Below, one piece after another: positions 34,375-43,071 of a stretch of 64,000 bases of DNA. The position numbers were made by a program, and so were the translations under genes. The notes under the pieces were generated by a model, which had not been told where the DNA came from, made no database searches, and saw only the letters and a program-made list of their open reading frames with translations. Every line of letters starts with the position of its first letter. The stretch's first letter is position 1. Source of the stretch: Euglena gracilis (Eukaryota; Euglenida; Euglenophyceae; Euglenales); assembly GCA_039621445.1 (NCBI GenBank), contig CP154955.1, positions 49,088,086 to 49,152,085 on the forward strand, given 5' to 3'.

Positions 34375-35184
34375 ATGATGGCCATGGAACATGGACAACT
34401 GTGGTCAGGAAGAGAAGACAGAGGGGGACCACCATCACAGGTCCAACAGACTCCACCCCTTTTTCTCAGTTCCTCCCCTTTCAGGGGAGAAAGCAAAGGC
34501 TATGGCAGCCTCAATCCAAAGGATTCAAATCAAAACCAAGGCTATGGCAGCCATCATTGGACAGGGCCTGGGGCCCAGAATCATGGCTATGGAAGCCGTC
34601 ATCCAAGAGGGCAGTGGGCCCAGGAGCAAAGCTATGGCAGCCTGTGTCCAAACCTGGAAAGCTCCCACGGGGGAAAGGTATGTCCAACTTACCCCACAGC
34701 TCTCTCAAACACAAAACCCTCAGGAGCTGCACATCCAAGCAACCAACCCCCCCTTCAGGGGAAGGCCAATGGAGGCCATTATATGCAAGAGGCCAATGGG
34801 GGCCAGGGGAAGCATCAAAATATCAAGGCCAATGGAGGCCATTATATGCAAAAGGCCAATGGAGGCCAGGAGAAGCATCAAGACTTCAAGGCCAATGGAG
34901 GCCATTTCAATCAAAATCAAGTGGCCATTGGAGGCCAGTGCATTCAAGATCACATCAGCCCTTGGGGGGGAGGCCCAAGATTGGCTACACCAGGGCCCCC
35001 CCAGAAGGTAATCAGCCCACACCCCCCAGCTATATATGTACCTCCCCATTGCAGACACAGACTTTCCCCAATCTTTCAAAATCAGGGGGAAAGCCTGTCT
35101 TTGGACAGCCCTATGGCAGGGCCAGAGGTGACCCCAGTGATGGGGCAGCCAGGCAGGACCCCAGTGATGGGCAGCCAGGTGTGA
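34375..35184 (+). CDS. Gag-like protein of DIRS-like copy 2
   Basis: The open frame includes repeated GYGS motifs (for example YGSHHWTGPGAQ, YGSRHPRGQWAQ) and five KANGGHY/KANGGHF-type units at ~34750-34930, encoded by GGCCAATGGAGGCCATT repeats. It aligns with the copy-1 gag frame at 29852-30859. Near 35030 the frame joins the one that in copy 1 starts RT (MAGPEVTPVMGQPG), probably because of a different C-tract length, and stops at 35184. The rest of the polyprotein lies beyond the 16.5-kb insertion. The start ATG was chosen as the first after the junction; the frame is open further upstream. Confidence 0.6.
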   Translation: MMAMEHGQLWSGREDRGGPPSQVQQTPPLFLSSSPFRGESKGYGSLNPKDSNQNQGYGSHHWTGPGAQNHGYGSRHPRGQWAQEQSYGSLCPNLESSHGGKVCPTYPTALSNTKPSGAAHPSNQPPLQGKANGGHYMQEANGGQGKHQNIKANGGHYMQKANGGQEKHQDFKANGGHFNQNQVAIGGQCIQDHISPWGGGPRLATPGPPQKVISPHPPAIYVPPHCRHRLSPIFQNQGESLSLDSPMAGPEVTPVMGQPGRTPVMGSQV

Positions 35185-35261
35185 CCCCAGTGATGGGGCA
35201 GCCAGGGGGAAGGACCCCAGTGATGGGGCCTGTGGAATCCCCAGACACATTACACCCAGGG

Positions 35262-35266
35262 GTACC
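35262..35266 (+). repeat. Target site duplication GTACC, left
   Basis: GTACC directly precedes the LTR start and is repeated at 51810-51814. Removing the element and one copy restores a sequence collinear with copy 1 at ~31020. Five bases is the usual Ty3/gypsy duplication. Confidence 0.9.
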
Positions 35267-35575
35267 AGTGTACGTCTGATTCCCAATTCCCAATTCCCAA
35301 AAAGCCTTCGCTTTCGCCTTGGCGCACCTACTTGGGAACTAAAAATCAGAGTAACAGTAAAAACCCTTTTCCCACTTCCCAAGAAGCAAAGCACGGAGCA
35401 ATGCAGGGAGGACGGACTGGAAATCCAAGTCCGGTCCAAGGAAAAGGAAGGAAAAGGTATAAGAAGAATACCACCTGTGGAGAGAGAAGGGGCACCCATT
35501 AGGAAATCCTAATAGGATCTGCTTCCATCCTAACTTCCTCAACGGAAGGGGACAGAAGCATACGCCTGGTACACA
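35267..35575 (-). repeat. 3' LTR
   Basis: 309 bp, ends (sense) TGTGTACC and GTACACT. It differs from the other LTR by one C/G change near 35309 and one A/T change near 35532. It contains three tandem GGGAATT heptamers near its sense 3' end and the hairpin ATCCT-AAT-AGGAT at 35506-35518. A boundary two bases inward (TG...CA ends) is possible. I see no clear TATA box. Confidence 0.95.
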
Positions 35576-35586
35576 TCCCCCTCCCA
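35576..35586 (-). promoter_or_regulatory. Polypurine tract (plus-strand primer)
   Basis: In the element's sense the 11 bases TGGGAGGGGGA abut the 3' LTR directly. A purine run in this position primes second-strand DNA synthesis in LTR retrotransposons. Confidence 0.88.
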
Positions 35587-36397
35587 GGGCTATGCCCGAT
35601 TTCCCCTTTGGACCAGGCATTCTGGCCACAGGGATTTCGGACACAGACCTGGTCTGTGGGAGGTGCACCCTGGCGCATCCACAGGGGCCCTTTCCGTCGC
35701 ACAGGGGTCCACTCAAAGGGGGGGGGCGGAAAGGAGGGGACCCAAAAGCCCAAAACGCGCAAAATGGTTTCACCTATTTTGCGGTGGCTTATGGGTATAT
35801 AGTATATTATAGCCCACTGGGGAAAATGGGGCTGGCAGGTTTCCTTGCCAAGCAAACCCATCCACCCAGTTTGGGTGTGCCAAAGGCACTTGGGGTTGGG
35901 TCCATGGGCATTCCAGGAAAACCCATGGGGAGGGTGTGGAAGGAGGGGGCCTCTGACCAGTCAAACCTGGGCAGGGCGCATGGCCAGTCAAACCTGACCA
36001 CGCAAAAGGAAATCCTACTCTACAAAACCAACTGCCGGCGACAGCATTTGCCCCGGGGGGAAAGTAGAGAGGAGTGGGGGGTTGGCTTAGGCCAGAAAAA
36101 TGGTGCTGTCTGGCAGCCTTAAGGCCTCAAACGGCCGAAAAGAAAAGAAAGGGAAAGGAAAAGAGGCCGTCGGCCCTGTGCGCTGCGTGTCGCACGCCCG
36201 CGAGAGGGGAGAGGGGAGAGGGGTGTGCATGCATGCGCACGGAATCCTGCACATGGCAGCATCCCGGTGGGAACTTACTAGCGGCGAATACCGCAAAGGG
36301 TCTTCGAAGGGGCTGTTCGGGCGAATACCCAAACAGGGTGTCAGGCGAATACCTGACGAGGGTGCTGAAAGACGCCGCATTGGCGCTGACAGACACC
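35587..36397 (-). other. 3' noncoding region of the LTR element with CGAATA hairpins
   Basis: About 810 bases without a supported ORF. Three hairpins with the same loop CGAATA and different stems stand within 80 bases: 36281-36294 (GCGG/CCGC), ~36314-36333 (GTTCGGG/CCCAAAC, one mismatch) and 36340-36357 (GTCAGG/CCTGAC). Confidence 0.7.
36281..36357. repeat. Cluster of three hairpins sharing the loop CGAATA
   Basis: The stems differ completely from each other but remain self-complementary, while the six-base loop is constant. Further copies with this loop are at 40372-40387 (TCTGG/CCAGA) and ~41779-41798 (GCCGCGG/CCGGGGC, one mismatch). Confidence 0.85.
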
Positions 36398-39300
36398 TCA
36401 CCTGCCTTTATTGGCTGGACGTTCGCGGACCTCACGCCAGTAGTCGTGTTGGGGGTCCCCTAATGGGTCCTCAACCAACTCCAGTTGGCGTGGGGAACGC
36501 GGCGGAGCTGATTCACTCCGAATGGTGTTGAGCTCCGGATCGTTGACATCAAAGGAAGGGGTCTCCCAGTCCTTGATCCAATTATCCGGCAGCTTCTCCC
36601 TGGTACGTTCAGCATGATGCTGAAGATACCGTTGGAGCTGCTCCCAGAAAATTCTGGGCAGCATCACCGGCCAGATGATGTAATTCATCCGGGGGTGATT
36701 CGCAGGCACCTGCGGGGGCATCCCCGGGGTCTGCTTGAAGTTGATGTCATACATCCACCTCGCTGTCCTAGCTCTTGCGGTATGGGGCCGTAATACAGCC
36801 GCCAACCAACCTCTGAAGTCCACCAAATCGTGTTCTTCAGGAGGCCACAGTGGCAAGGCGTATCCGCCATGCTGACGCTTGGAGAACAGGGGGTAAACCT
36901 GTGTCTCCCAGTCGCCATCAGTCCAGAGGTAAGGCATTCTTACCTTGGCGTGTTCCTCGACGGCGAGGCGCATTGCCCCAGCGTCGATCTGGAACTCACG
37001 GGCCATTCCCGTGTGGCGGTAGCTTTCTACCTTTCGGAAGTCGGAGTGCTTCAGGCGGCCTTCCACCTGCTTGTACTCCTTCTTCCACTTCTCCAGTGTC
37101 TCCCAGTGCTGGGGGACAATGGTGGTGACTGCTCCATCAGCAGTCTGCACGAACTTGCCTCCTATACAGTTGATGCACAAGGCAGGGATATCCCTGTCGT
37201 GAGCATTCTCACTGTAGGAGTAGTTCAAGCTGTGCTTCCAGGCATTCAGGCACTCGCCACATACGAGCGCCACACAGTTCGGCACATATGCCCTGTGATG
37301 GAACCACGAGGATTGCACCTGCCGCTTGCACACATGCACAAGCGGTTGGTTATGCCGCACATGGTGGCATACGGTGCACGTCCAGGCAAAGGACGTGCCG
37401 TGCTGGAAATCCAACACGCAGTCCTCGCCAAAGTACTGTGCCAGTACTCTGGGTGAGCGCCTGTTCCAGAATGTCCAGGTATGTTCCGGGACATAGTGGA
37501 AAGGTTCTCCGCGGACGAAGAGGGGCTGAATCCATCGATTCAGTGACCCTGTCTGGTGCCTAATAGCAGCCAGTTTCTTCGTCCTCTCTTCCACGGTGCC
37601 TAGTCTGGTCAGGATATCCTGGGTCCAGAGCTGGGCATCCGCAGACACAGGAGGTGAAGCAGGTTCATCCTGCTCCTCATCCGTCGATCCGGCGGAAGAT
37701 TGGGCCTGTCGACCACGAGCCTTACCTTTCGGTTTGCTCTGGCCGTACCCGGACGATGCAACGGCCGAATAGTCGTGCATTGTCGTAGGGCCTTTCGGCT
37801 GTCCGCCAGTCTGACCTCCAGCGCCACCTTTCGGTGGTGGTTTCCCATCACCGCCTTTGGAAGGGGGCTTACAGGGTGCAGCACCCGGTTTGCCTCCTTT
37901 CGGCTTCGCACTCCCGGAATCAGGAGACGACGCCTGCGGCTTACTCCTGGTATCAGGAGCCGATGGTGCCGGAGTAGACGTTTGCCGTCTGGGCGAAGCG
38001 GGCATACTGACCGCTGGGTCGCGCATGACGCTCCGAGGGGTTGGCATTCGTTCCTGGGGTTGTTCAGCCGGCCGTCGCCGAGCAGGTTCATCCTGTCCGA
38101 CGAGGCGTGGCACTGTGGTCGTCACCGGAATCGGTGCTTCCACAGGCGCTGGCGCTCCCAGAAACTCTGCCATTGTCCTCGGGACGGCAGGGACCCTGCG
38201 CGGTGTCGGTGGTCGTGGGGGTATCTCCTCCACTTCCATTTCGACATCCGGTCTAGGAGGTTGATCCTCCACAACCGCTGGCGCAGGTGCTACGGGAGGT
38301 TGATCCTCCGATGTAGCCGGTGCGACAGATGGCTCTGTCGGCTGGGGTTCATCCCCTGATGGTGGTTGCACTGCTGCCGGAGATGGGGGTGTGGGGACAC
38401 CGACATCTGGTGTCTCCACGACCTCAGCGGCGGAGCTTGATGCTGCGCCTCCACCTCGTGGCGTTAGTGCAGCAGCCACGGCAGTAATGCCGGTGACCAC
38501 GGCGCCGAGCACACGGCCTCCTAATGAGGTGCGTGCTGCGGGGCTGGTAGGTTCTTCGAGGATATCCTCGACGACCATACCAGTCATCTCGGCTGGAGGC
38601 TCAGCCGTTGGGACAGGCGTAGCAGCCACAGGTATATCCCCTGCGGGTGCTTCGTCTGGCCGAGGCTGTGCCGGAGCATGCAGAGCAGCGTAGAGGATAT
38701 CCTCCACGTTCTCACCTTCCTCCTCAGGAAGTTCCTGGTCTCCACCTACCGGTGGACAGACGGGAGCCGTCGCGGGGGCCGGGGAAACCGATCGTTCCCC
38801 TGCCGCTCGCGGGGCCGAGACGAAGGATACAGCCGTTCCTGTCGGAGACGGCGGCGCTGCCTCCAGAATGGTGACGGAGGGGCTGCGGTCGCGTTCCTCC
38901 CGCCGCGGAATCGCGGTGGTGGAAGCGACTGACGCCTCCCGTCTCCTTCGCGCCAGAGGTTCATCCTCTGGGGCGATGAAGGCGCGCAGATCCTCGGGCG
39001 AACGAGGATCGTCGGGGTGCCATCGGCATCCCTGGGCATCCGCCAGCCTGTAAAAGGCCAGCGTACTGCTACTGGCGCTGTTGGGCCAGGGTGGCGGCCA
39101 TGATGGCTGCACCCAAGCGTTGGCAGGCCTGTTCCGGCCCAGGAAGCCGCCCTCACGCTTGTCCTCCCAGACCTCGAACAAGCTCGCCTCGAACTCCTGC
39201 ACGCATGCCAGAATCGGCATACCCAGGTCGAGGATGGCCTTCGGGTGATTCATCAGCTGGAGGAATACCTCCCTGTCGAGGGTACCGCCAAACTGTCGCC

Positions 39301-41173
39301 TCAAATGTTCCTCCAGGTCTATCCCGGCCAGGTGCCAGTTGGGGCGCAGGTCGGCGATAACCCGACGACGACGAGGTCCCTCAACGGGGTCGCCGTAGTC
39401 TGGTGGCAAGCTTTCCATACCAGGCCTATCGTCCTGGGGGTCACGGAGATGTATATACACCTCCATGACGTAGGTGGTCCAGGCTCGCCACCAGAACTGT
39501 TGCAGCATAAAAATACGCTGCTTATGGACGCGGCGACTTTTGCCCTGGACATCCGGGGCGTCGCGGCACACATGCATAAGCATGCGGCGTCCCATCTCCA
39601 GGCCCGGGTTATCCCGAGGCGGTGGAGGACTTCCGCGCACGCCGAATCCCCAGAAGTCGACAGGAAATTCCTGCCGGCAGTACTTACAACAGAGGTCATA
39701 CCTCTGTGGGTAAGCCAGGGAAACGCGCTTAACGCGGAAGGTGGAGCCGTAATGGCTCACCAGCCACACCTGGAGGTTGTTGCACCACAACACCTCGATC
39801 AGGCGTTCGATGTCGGGGTTCAGTGGGTAGTATTTCCACTGCACACCGAGGGGCCCGACTGTGTGAATACAGTCGAAGATTGCCTTCAGCCTTCGGGCCA
39901 ACACATGCTGGTCCCGAAATCCTAACTGGTGCAGGTAACTGCGGCCAGTGGAGTCGCTGAAGAGACCCCAGTTCTGGCAGGGGTATCCCAGCCAAAACCA
40001 GAGTTCCCAGAAACCCGGCTGGGCATCCAGCAAGGGTCTGCCACCTTCACCTTCGAAGGCGTACAGGTCAATTCCGTAATGGAATTGTCTGACTCTGTTT
40101 TCGGTGTGGTGTAATACCACCTCGATGACTGCCTCCGGAGGGGTGACGGGGCGGTTTCCTGCAACATGGTAATCATGCTGCATTCGCCAGCCTTCGTCCT
40201 CCAGCTCCTCCTTGAACCTGAGCATTTGCTCAAAGTCCGAGAGGACTTCTGCTGGTTCTTCCTCCTCCTCACGGGCTGTACCCTTACCCTTGCCCTCACC
40301 CTTACCTTTGCCGGCCACGCCTTTGCCTTCTCCCTTGCCTTTGCCCTCAGCCTTACCTTTGTCCTTCCCTGTCTGGCGAATACCAGAGGGTCGGGCGCTC
40401 GGTGCGGCAGGAGTCGGTTCGGTACCTTCCCATTCCATCTCTGGGGAGGGACCTTGCCGTTCCGCTGCACGTCGCGGTGACGGCGTGGCTGGGCGCTGGC
40501 TAGGAGCCTGGCGTGGGCTTGGTTTCGGCGTAGGGGGTCGCGGCTCCTTCCATACCGGAGGGATCGGCGGTGGCATTGCGGCAACAGGACGGCTCATCGC
40601 TGCCTGTGCCACTGCCGGTGGTTGCCCAGCCGGGGTATCCTGGCTGGCTTCCACCTGCATTGCCGCACCGCCTTCCGCGTCCCGTGGGCTGGGTCGCCTG
40701 GGCTGTGGGGTAAGGTTCTCCGTAACCCTATCGCGCTTCAGGGTGGCAGGTAATCCTGCCGCTCCTGCCGGGGGCTCACCGGGTAATACCGGGGTCGCCA
40801 CCCGCAGCTGCGGTTGGTACGGATGGTAGGGGGTGTATCCACGACCCTGAAGGGCAGCCAGAGAGGCGTAATACCTCGTCCGGTGCTCTTCGGACGTGAA
40901 TACTGGCTCCTGCAGGAAATGCCGAGCAAGCTCATCCTGCTCGGTTCCCGGAGGTGCCATGTGGTAGTAGGGAGCCTCCTGCCGACGGGGGACATCCCCA
41001 GTCTGGACAGGGGCTGCACTGGTCGGGCGGGCTGCCTCACGGTGGGGAGGTTCATCCTCCACCACTATGGGCTCCTCCCGCCTCCGTGGCTCAACGCCAG
41101 GGACAGGGGCGACCGGTGATGCTTGTGGCATCCAGTGCATGAACATGTGTTGGACGTATGCCTCAGGGGGCAC
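36398..41173 (-). CDS. Extra coding region of the LTR element, main part (1,591 codons)
   Basis: It lies between integrase and 3' LTR in the sense orientation, where some elements carry an envelope-like or other third gene. I do not recognise it. Residues 1-260 are Pro/Arg/Glu-rich with repeated EDEPP/QDEPA tetrads. Around 270-315 is a strongly basic GKGKGEGKG repeat followed by an acidic run. Residues ~330-700 look folded, aromatic-rich, with CCKYCRQEF. The region ~700-1180 is again low-complexity (VVEDQPP, KGKARG). The last ~400 residues contain paired cysteines (CTVCHHVRH, CGECLNAW, ALCINCIGG) suggesting metal binding. No signal peptide or clear membrane segment is seen, which argues against an envelope protein. 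The stop is TGA. The frame joins the upstream part 41065-41919 after one shift at a C5 tract near 41168. Confidence 0.8.
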   Translation of the reverse strand: MPPEAYVQHMFMHWMPQASPVAPVPGVEPRRREEPIVVEDEPPHREAARPTSAAPVQTGDVPRRQEAPYYHMAPPGTEQDELARHFLQEPVFTSEEHRTRYYASLAALQGRGYTPYHPYQPQLRVATPVLPGEPPAGAAGLPATLKRDRVTENLTPQPRRPSPRDAEGGAAMQVEASQDTPAGQPPAVAQAAMSRPVAAMPPPIPPVWKEPRPPTPKPSPRQAPSQRPATPSPRRAAERQGPSPEMEWEGTEPTPAAPSARPSGIRQTGKDKGKAEGKGKGEGKGVAGKGKGEGKGKGTAREEEEEPAEVLSDFEQMLRFKEELEDEGWRMQHDYHVAGNRPVTPPEAVIEVVLHHTENRVRQFHYGIDLYAFEGEGGRPLLDAQPGFWELWFWLGYPCQNWGLFSDSTGRSYLHQLGFRDQHVLARRLKAIFDCIHTVGPLGVQWKYYPLNPDIERLIEVLWCNNLQVWLVSHYGSTFRVKRVSLAYPQRYDLCCKYCRQEFPVDFWGFGVRGSPPPPRDNPGLEMGRRMLMHVCRDAPDVQGKSRRVHKQRIFMLQQFWWRAWTTYVMEVYIHLRDPQDDRPGMESLPPDYGDPVEGPRRRRVIADLRPNWHLAGIDLEEHLRRQFGGTLDREVFLQLMNHPKAILDLGMPILACVQEFEASLFEVWEDKREGGFLGRNRPANAWVQPSWPPPWPNSASSSTLAFYRLADAQGCRWHPDDPRSPEDLRAFIAPEDEPLARRRREASVASTTAIPRREERDRSPSVTILEAAPPSPTGTAVSFVSAPRAAGERSVSPAPATAPVCPPVGGDQELPEEEGENVEDILYAALHAPAQPRPDEAPAGDIPVAATPVPTAEPPAEMTGMVVEDILEEPTSPAARTSLGGRVLGAVVTGITAVAAALTPRGGGAASSSAAEVVETPDVGVPTPPSPAAVQPPSGDEPQPTEPSVAPATSEDQPPVAPAPAVVEDQPPRPDVEMEVEEIPPRPPTPRRVPAVPRTMAEFLGAPAPVEAPIPVTTTVPRLVGQDEPARRRPAEQPQERMPTPRSVMRDPAVSMPASPRRQTSTPAPSAPDTRSKPQASSPDSGSAKPKGGKPGAAPCKPPSKGGDGKPPPKGGAGGQTGGQPKGPTTMHDYSAVASSGYGQSKPKGKARGRQAQSSAGSTDEEQDEPASPPVSADAQLWTQDILTRLGTVEERTKKLAAIRHQTGSLNRWIQPLFVRGEPFHYVPEHTWTFWNRRSPRVLAQYFGEDCVLDFQHGTSFAWTCTVCHHVRHNQPLVHVCKRQVQSSWFHHRAYVPNCVALVCGECLNAWKHSLNYSYSENAHDRDIPALCINCIGGKFVQTADGAVTTIVPQHWETLEKWKKEYKQVEGRLKHSDFRKVESYRHTGMAREFQIDAGAMRLAVEEHAKVRMPYLWTDGDWETQVYPLFSKRQHGGYALPLWPPEEHDLVDFRGWLAAVLRPHTARARTARWMYDINFKQTPGMPPQVPANHPRMNYIIWPVMLPRIFWEQLQRYLQHHAERTREKLPDNWIKDWETPSFDVNDPELNTIRSESAPPRSPRQLELVEDPLGDPQHDYWREVRERPANKGR
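37183..37196. repeat. 14-bp perfect palindrome with GATATC core
   Basis: CAGGGATATCCCTG. It lies inside the extra coding region and is one of a set of GATATC-centred palindromes (also 38693-38704, 42707-42718). Confidence 0.9.
37658..37674. repeat. Hairpin with TTCAT loop, 6-bp stem
   Basis: AGCAGG-TTCAT-CCTGCT. On the sense strand it encodes a QDEPA tetrad. Other members of this loop class are at ~38083-38095, 38344-38356, 38953-38971 and 41046-41060. Confidence 0.9.
38556..38571. repeat. 16-bp perfect palindrome with GATATC core
   Basis: TCGAGGATATCCTCGA, in the extra coding region. A 14-bp relative (CGAGGATATCCTCG) is at 44619-44632 in the RT region, 6 kb away and in a different gene. 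Confidence 0.92.
38953..38971. repeat. Hairpin with TTCAT loop, 7-bp stem
   Basis: CCAGAGG-TTCAT-CCTCTGG. The sense strand encodes EDEP. Same loop as five other hairpins in the extra coding region. Confidence 0.92.
40745..40760. repeat. Hairpin with TAAT loop, 6-bp stem
   Basis: GGCAGG-TAAT-CCTGCC, closely followed by CCGG-GTAATA-CCGG (~40780-40793). Both lie within the extra coding region. Confidence 0.9.
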
Positions 41174-41919
41174 GGCACGTCCGACTGTCCGGCTGGGAGC
41201 ACGCGTGCGCCGCGCGGGTAATCCGCGTGCGTCGCGTACCGCGAGACAAATTGCTCCGCTGGCGGCTCGCGCGGCGGCATTCGCTGCGGCGAGGGCGGGC
41301 GAGCAAAAATTCTCGTCATCCCAGGTGGGACATGCACAGCCTCACCTACCGGTGGGGGCGTGTGCTCACGCATATGCACGGTGTGGGATCCCACCGGCGT
41401 CTGCGTTTGCAGCATGGGCGGCACATACATGCCCAGATCCATCATGGTCTCGCCAGGCTCGAATCCGGAATCGGATGCCGACGAGAAATACCGTCTCCCT
41501 GTCATCAGGGCCTGACCACAGGGACACCACTGAGCCACAGGGGTGTTGGCTACCACCAACAACTGAGCACAGTATGCATCCCAAAGGGCTTGCATAAAGG
41601 GCTCCGTTGGGGGGTGTGCGCACATACGCATCGCCCGCTCCAACGTCTCCGTAGTGCGGAAGATCATCTCTCCCGCATACGGGGGCAGGCGCGATCTGCG
41701 CTGCGCTGGTGGCTGAGGTGCCGGCTGCTGGACGGCAGATGGATCTGGTACCGCATATGCGGACCGGCTGCTGGTAGCCGCGGCGAATACCGGGGCTGAA
41801 ACCCTCTCAGCATGTGGGGCACCCGGAATCGGGGCCTCAGCATACTGAGGGTACTGGGGGTATGGCGCGCCAGAAGGCTGCGGCCATGGTGGACCTGGTC
41901 CAGGTCCGCGCCCAGGCAT
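41065..41919 (-). CDS. Extra coding region of the LTR element, N-terminal part (284 codons)
   Basis: It starts MPGRGPGPGPPWPQPSGAPY and is Pro/Ala-rich for ~80 residues; a short folded-looking part follows (MIFRTTETLERAMRMC ... ALWDAYCAQLL, then a CPCG pair). It lines up with the main part at about 41168, where the C5 tract in GTGCCCCCTGAGG would need one base change to fuse the frames. If fused the product would have about 1,840 residues. It starts 195 bases after the integrase stop. I do not recognise the family. Confidence 0.65.
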   Translation of the reverse strand: MPGRGPGPGPPWPQPSGAPYPQYPQYAEAPIPGAPHAERVSAPVFAAATSSRSAYAVPDPSAVQQPAPQPPAQRRSRLPPYAGEMIFRTTETLERAMRMCAHPPTEPFMQALWDAYCAQLLVVANTPVAQWCPCGQALMTGRRYFSSASDSGFEPGETMMDLGMYVPPMLQTQTPVGSHTVHMREHTPPPVGEAVHVPPGMTRIFARPPSPQRMPPREPPAEQFVSRYATHADYPRGARVLPAGQSDVPCPLRHTSNTCSCTGCHKHHRSPLSLALSHGGGRSP

Positions 41920-42114
41920 GATGCTACCCGAACGACGACGACAACTAAGGGTAACCTTGTTGTCAGTCGATTTGAGTGCGAGAGCACTGAAAAAGCAAGG
42001 CTTCTATCTTAATCAAAACTCTGCGAGAAAGATAGAGAAATAATGAAGTGCAGGGGGGGGTATAAACGCGAAACATTCACATAAAACACACGCATTCTCC
42101 AAAACGAAATCGTT

Positions 42115-43056
42115 TCAGAAAGTGTTTATGTTTATGTCTATGTTATTGCGCTTGTTCCACAGCTTCCAATCCTGTTGGACATATCCAACAAAACTGGATG
42201 CTGGCTCCCAAGTGTCCTCCTCTGGCCCATACCCTTTCCAGCGAACTTTCCAGTAGTGCACACCCCTGTCGACCTTGTGGTCTATTATCTTATCGACCAC
42301 AAAGTCGTCCGTTTCAGGTAATCTGGAACGGGGCTTGAAATATAGGCAGGGGATAGCTTTTCCGTCTGGGGGGCTTAGGTACGGTTTGAAGTCGTCCATA
42401 TGGACGTCCTCAATCCCGTTGGGCAAGGCAATTTTATATCGCCCGCTACTACCTAACCTCTCCAAAATTTCGCATGGGCCGAGCCAAAGAGGATCTAGCT
42501 TGGAAGATTGCATGCGGGTGCGGTTATTCCGTACCCACACGCGGTCACCTGGACTATACACAGGTGTGTTGAAGTTTTGTAAAAACGATTTCCGTTTGTT
42601 GGAATGAATTTCTGTGATACGTGATTGGACTGCAGAGCGGAGTGATTCCACTTCTGCAAACCACGTTTCACAGCTGACGCTACTTCGGGCGGGTCTCTCC
42701 GAGGGGATATCCCCTATGGCCGGAGGGTCTCGTCCGAAAACAATTTTGTACGGTGAGTGTGGTAATACCAACCCTGGCAAGGTATTGATGTAAAATAAAC
42801 ACCAATGAAGAACGGATAACCAATTCTTACCCGAGTCAGCCAGTGAAAGGCGAAGCATATTGACAACGGATTTCACGGCTGCCTCGGCTCTACCATTGCC
42901 TTTCGGGCGGTATATAATGGAAAAATGCTGCTCAATGCCGAGTAAACCGCACAAAGTTGTGAAAAACCGCGAAGAGATCAAGTGATCTTGATCACTCACG
43001 ATTTCGTTCGGTAAACCCATTAAGCAGATACATTTCTCCAGGAATATGGATGCCAA
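42115..43056 (-). CDS. Integrase C-terminal half with chromodomain
   Basis: In frame with the upstream RT/RNase H/integrase segment, separated from it only by a UAG at 43069-43071. The core shows VSDQD (second catalytic Asp) and [13 protein letters not shown] (catalytic Glu). It continues with a GPY/F-like module ([19 protein letters not shown]) and ends in a chromodomain: [18 protein letters not shown], with the three aromatic positions expected for binding methylated histone tails. Chromodomains direct integration of chromoviruses into marked chromatin. The stop is TGA. The annotated first codon is not a true start; the protein should be a segment of the polyprotein. Confidence 0.92.
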   Translation of the reverse strand: MASIFLEKCICLMGLPNEIVSDQDHLISSRFFTTLCGLLGIEQHFSIIYRPKGNGRAEAAVKSVVNMLRLSLADSGKNWLSVLHWCLFYINTLPGLVLPHSPYKIVFGRDPPAIGDIPSERPARSSVSCETWFAEVESLRSAVQSRITEIHSNKRKSFLQNFNTPVYSPGDRVWVRNNRTRMQSSKLDPLWLGPCEILERLGSSGRYKIALPNGIEDVHMDDFKPYLSPPDGKAIPCLYFKPRSRLPETDDFVVDKIIDHKVDRGVHYWKVRWKGYGPEEDTWEPASSFVGYVQQDWKLWNKRNNIDININTF

Positions 43057-43068
43057 AATTTGGGCTGT

Positions 43069-43071
43069 CTA
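43069..43071 (-). other. In-frame UAG inside integrase
   Basis: It lies between CRKAG and TAQILASIF, a place where integrases normally carry a hydrophobic residue. No other stop interrupts the frame for more than 600 codons upstream or 310 downstream. Confidence 0.9.

Noticed and set aside
35339-35861. Minus-strand frames in and next to the 3' LTR (and 51332-51733 at the 5' LTR)
   Set aside because: They consist of LTR and primer-site sequence in a chance frame, with no domain.
37700-40829. Plus-strand frames of 200 codons or more opposite the extra coding region
   Set aside because: They are shadows of a GC-rich codon-biased ORF; the minus-strand frame is far longer and has ordered composition.
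36398-41919. Envelope gene of an LTR element
   Set aside because: The position would fit, but I see no signal peptide, no membrane-spanning segment and no cleavage/fusion-like pattern; it is kept as unknown.
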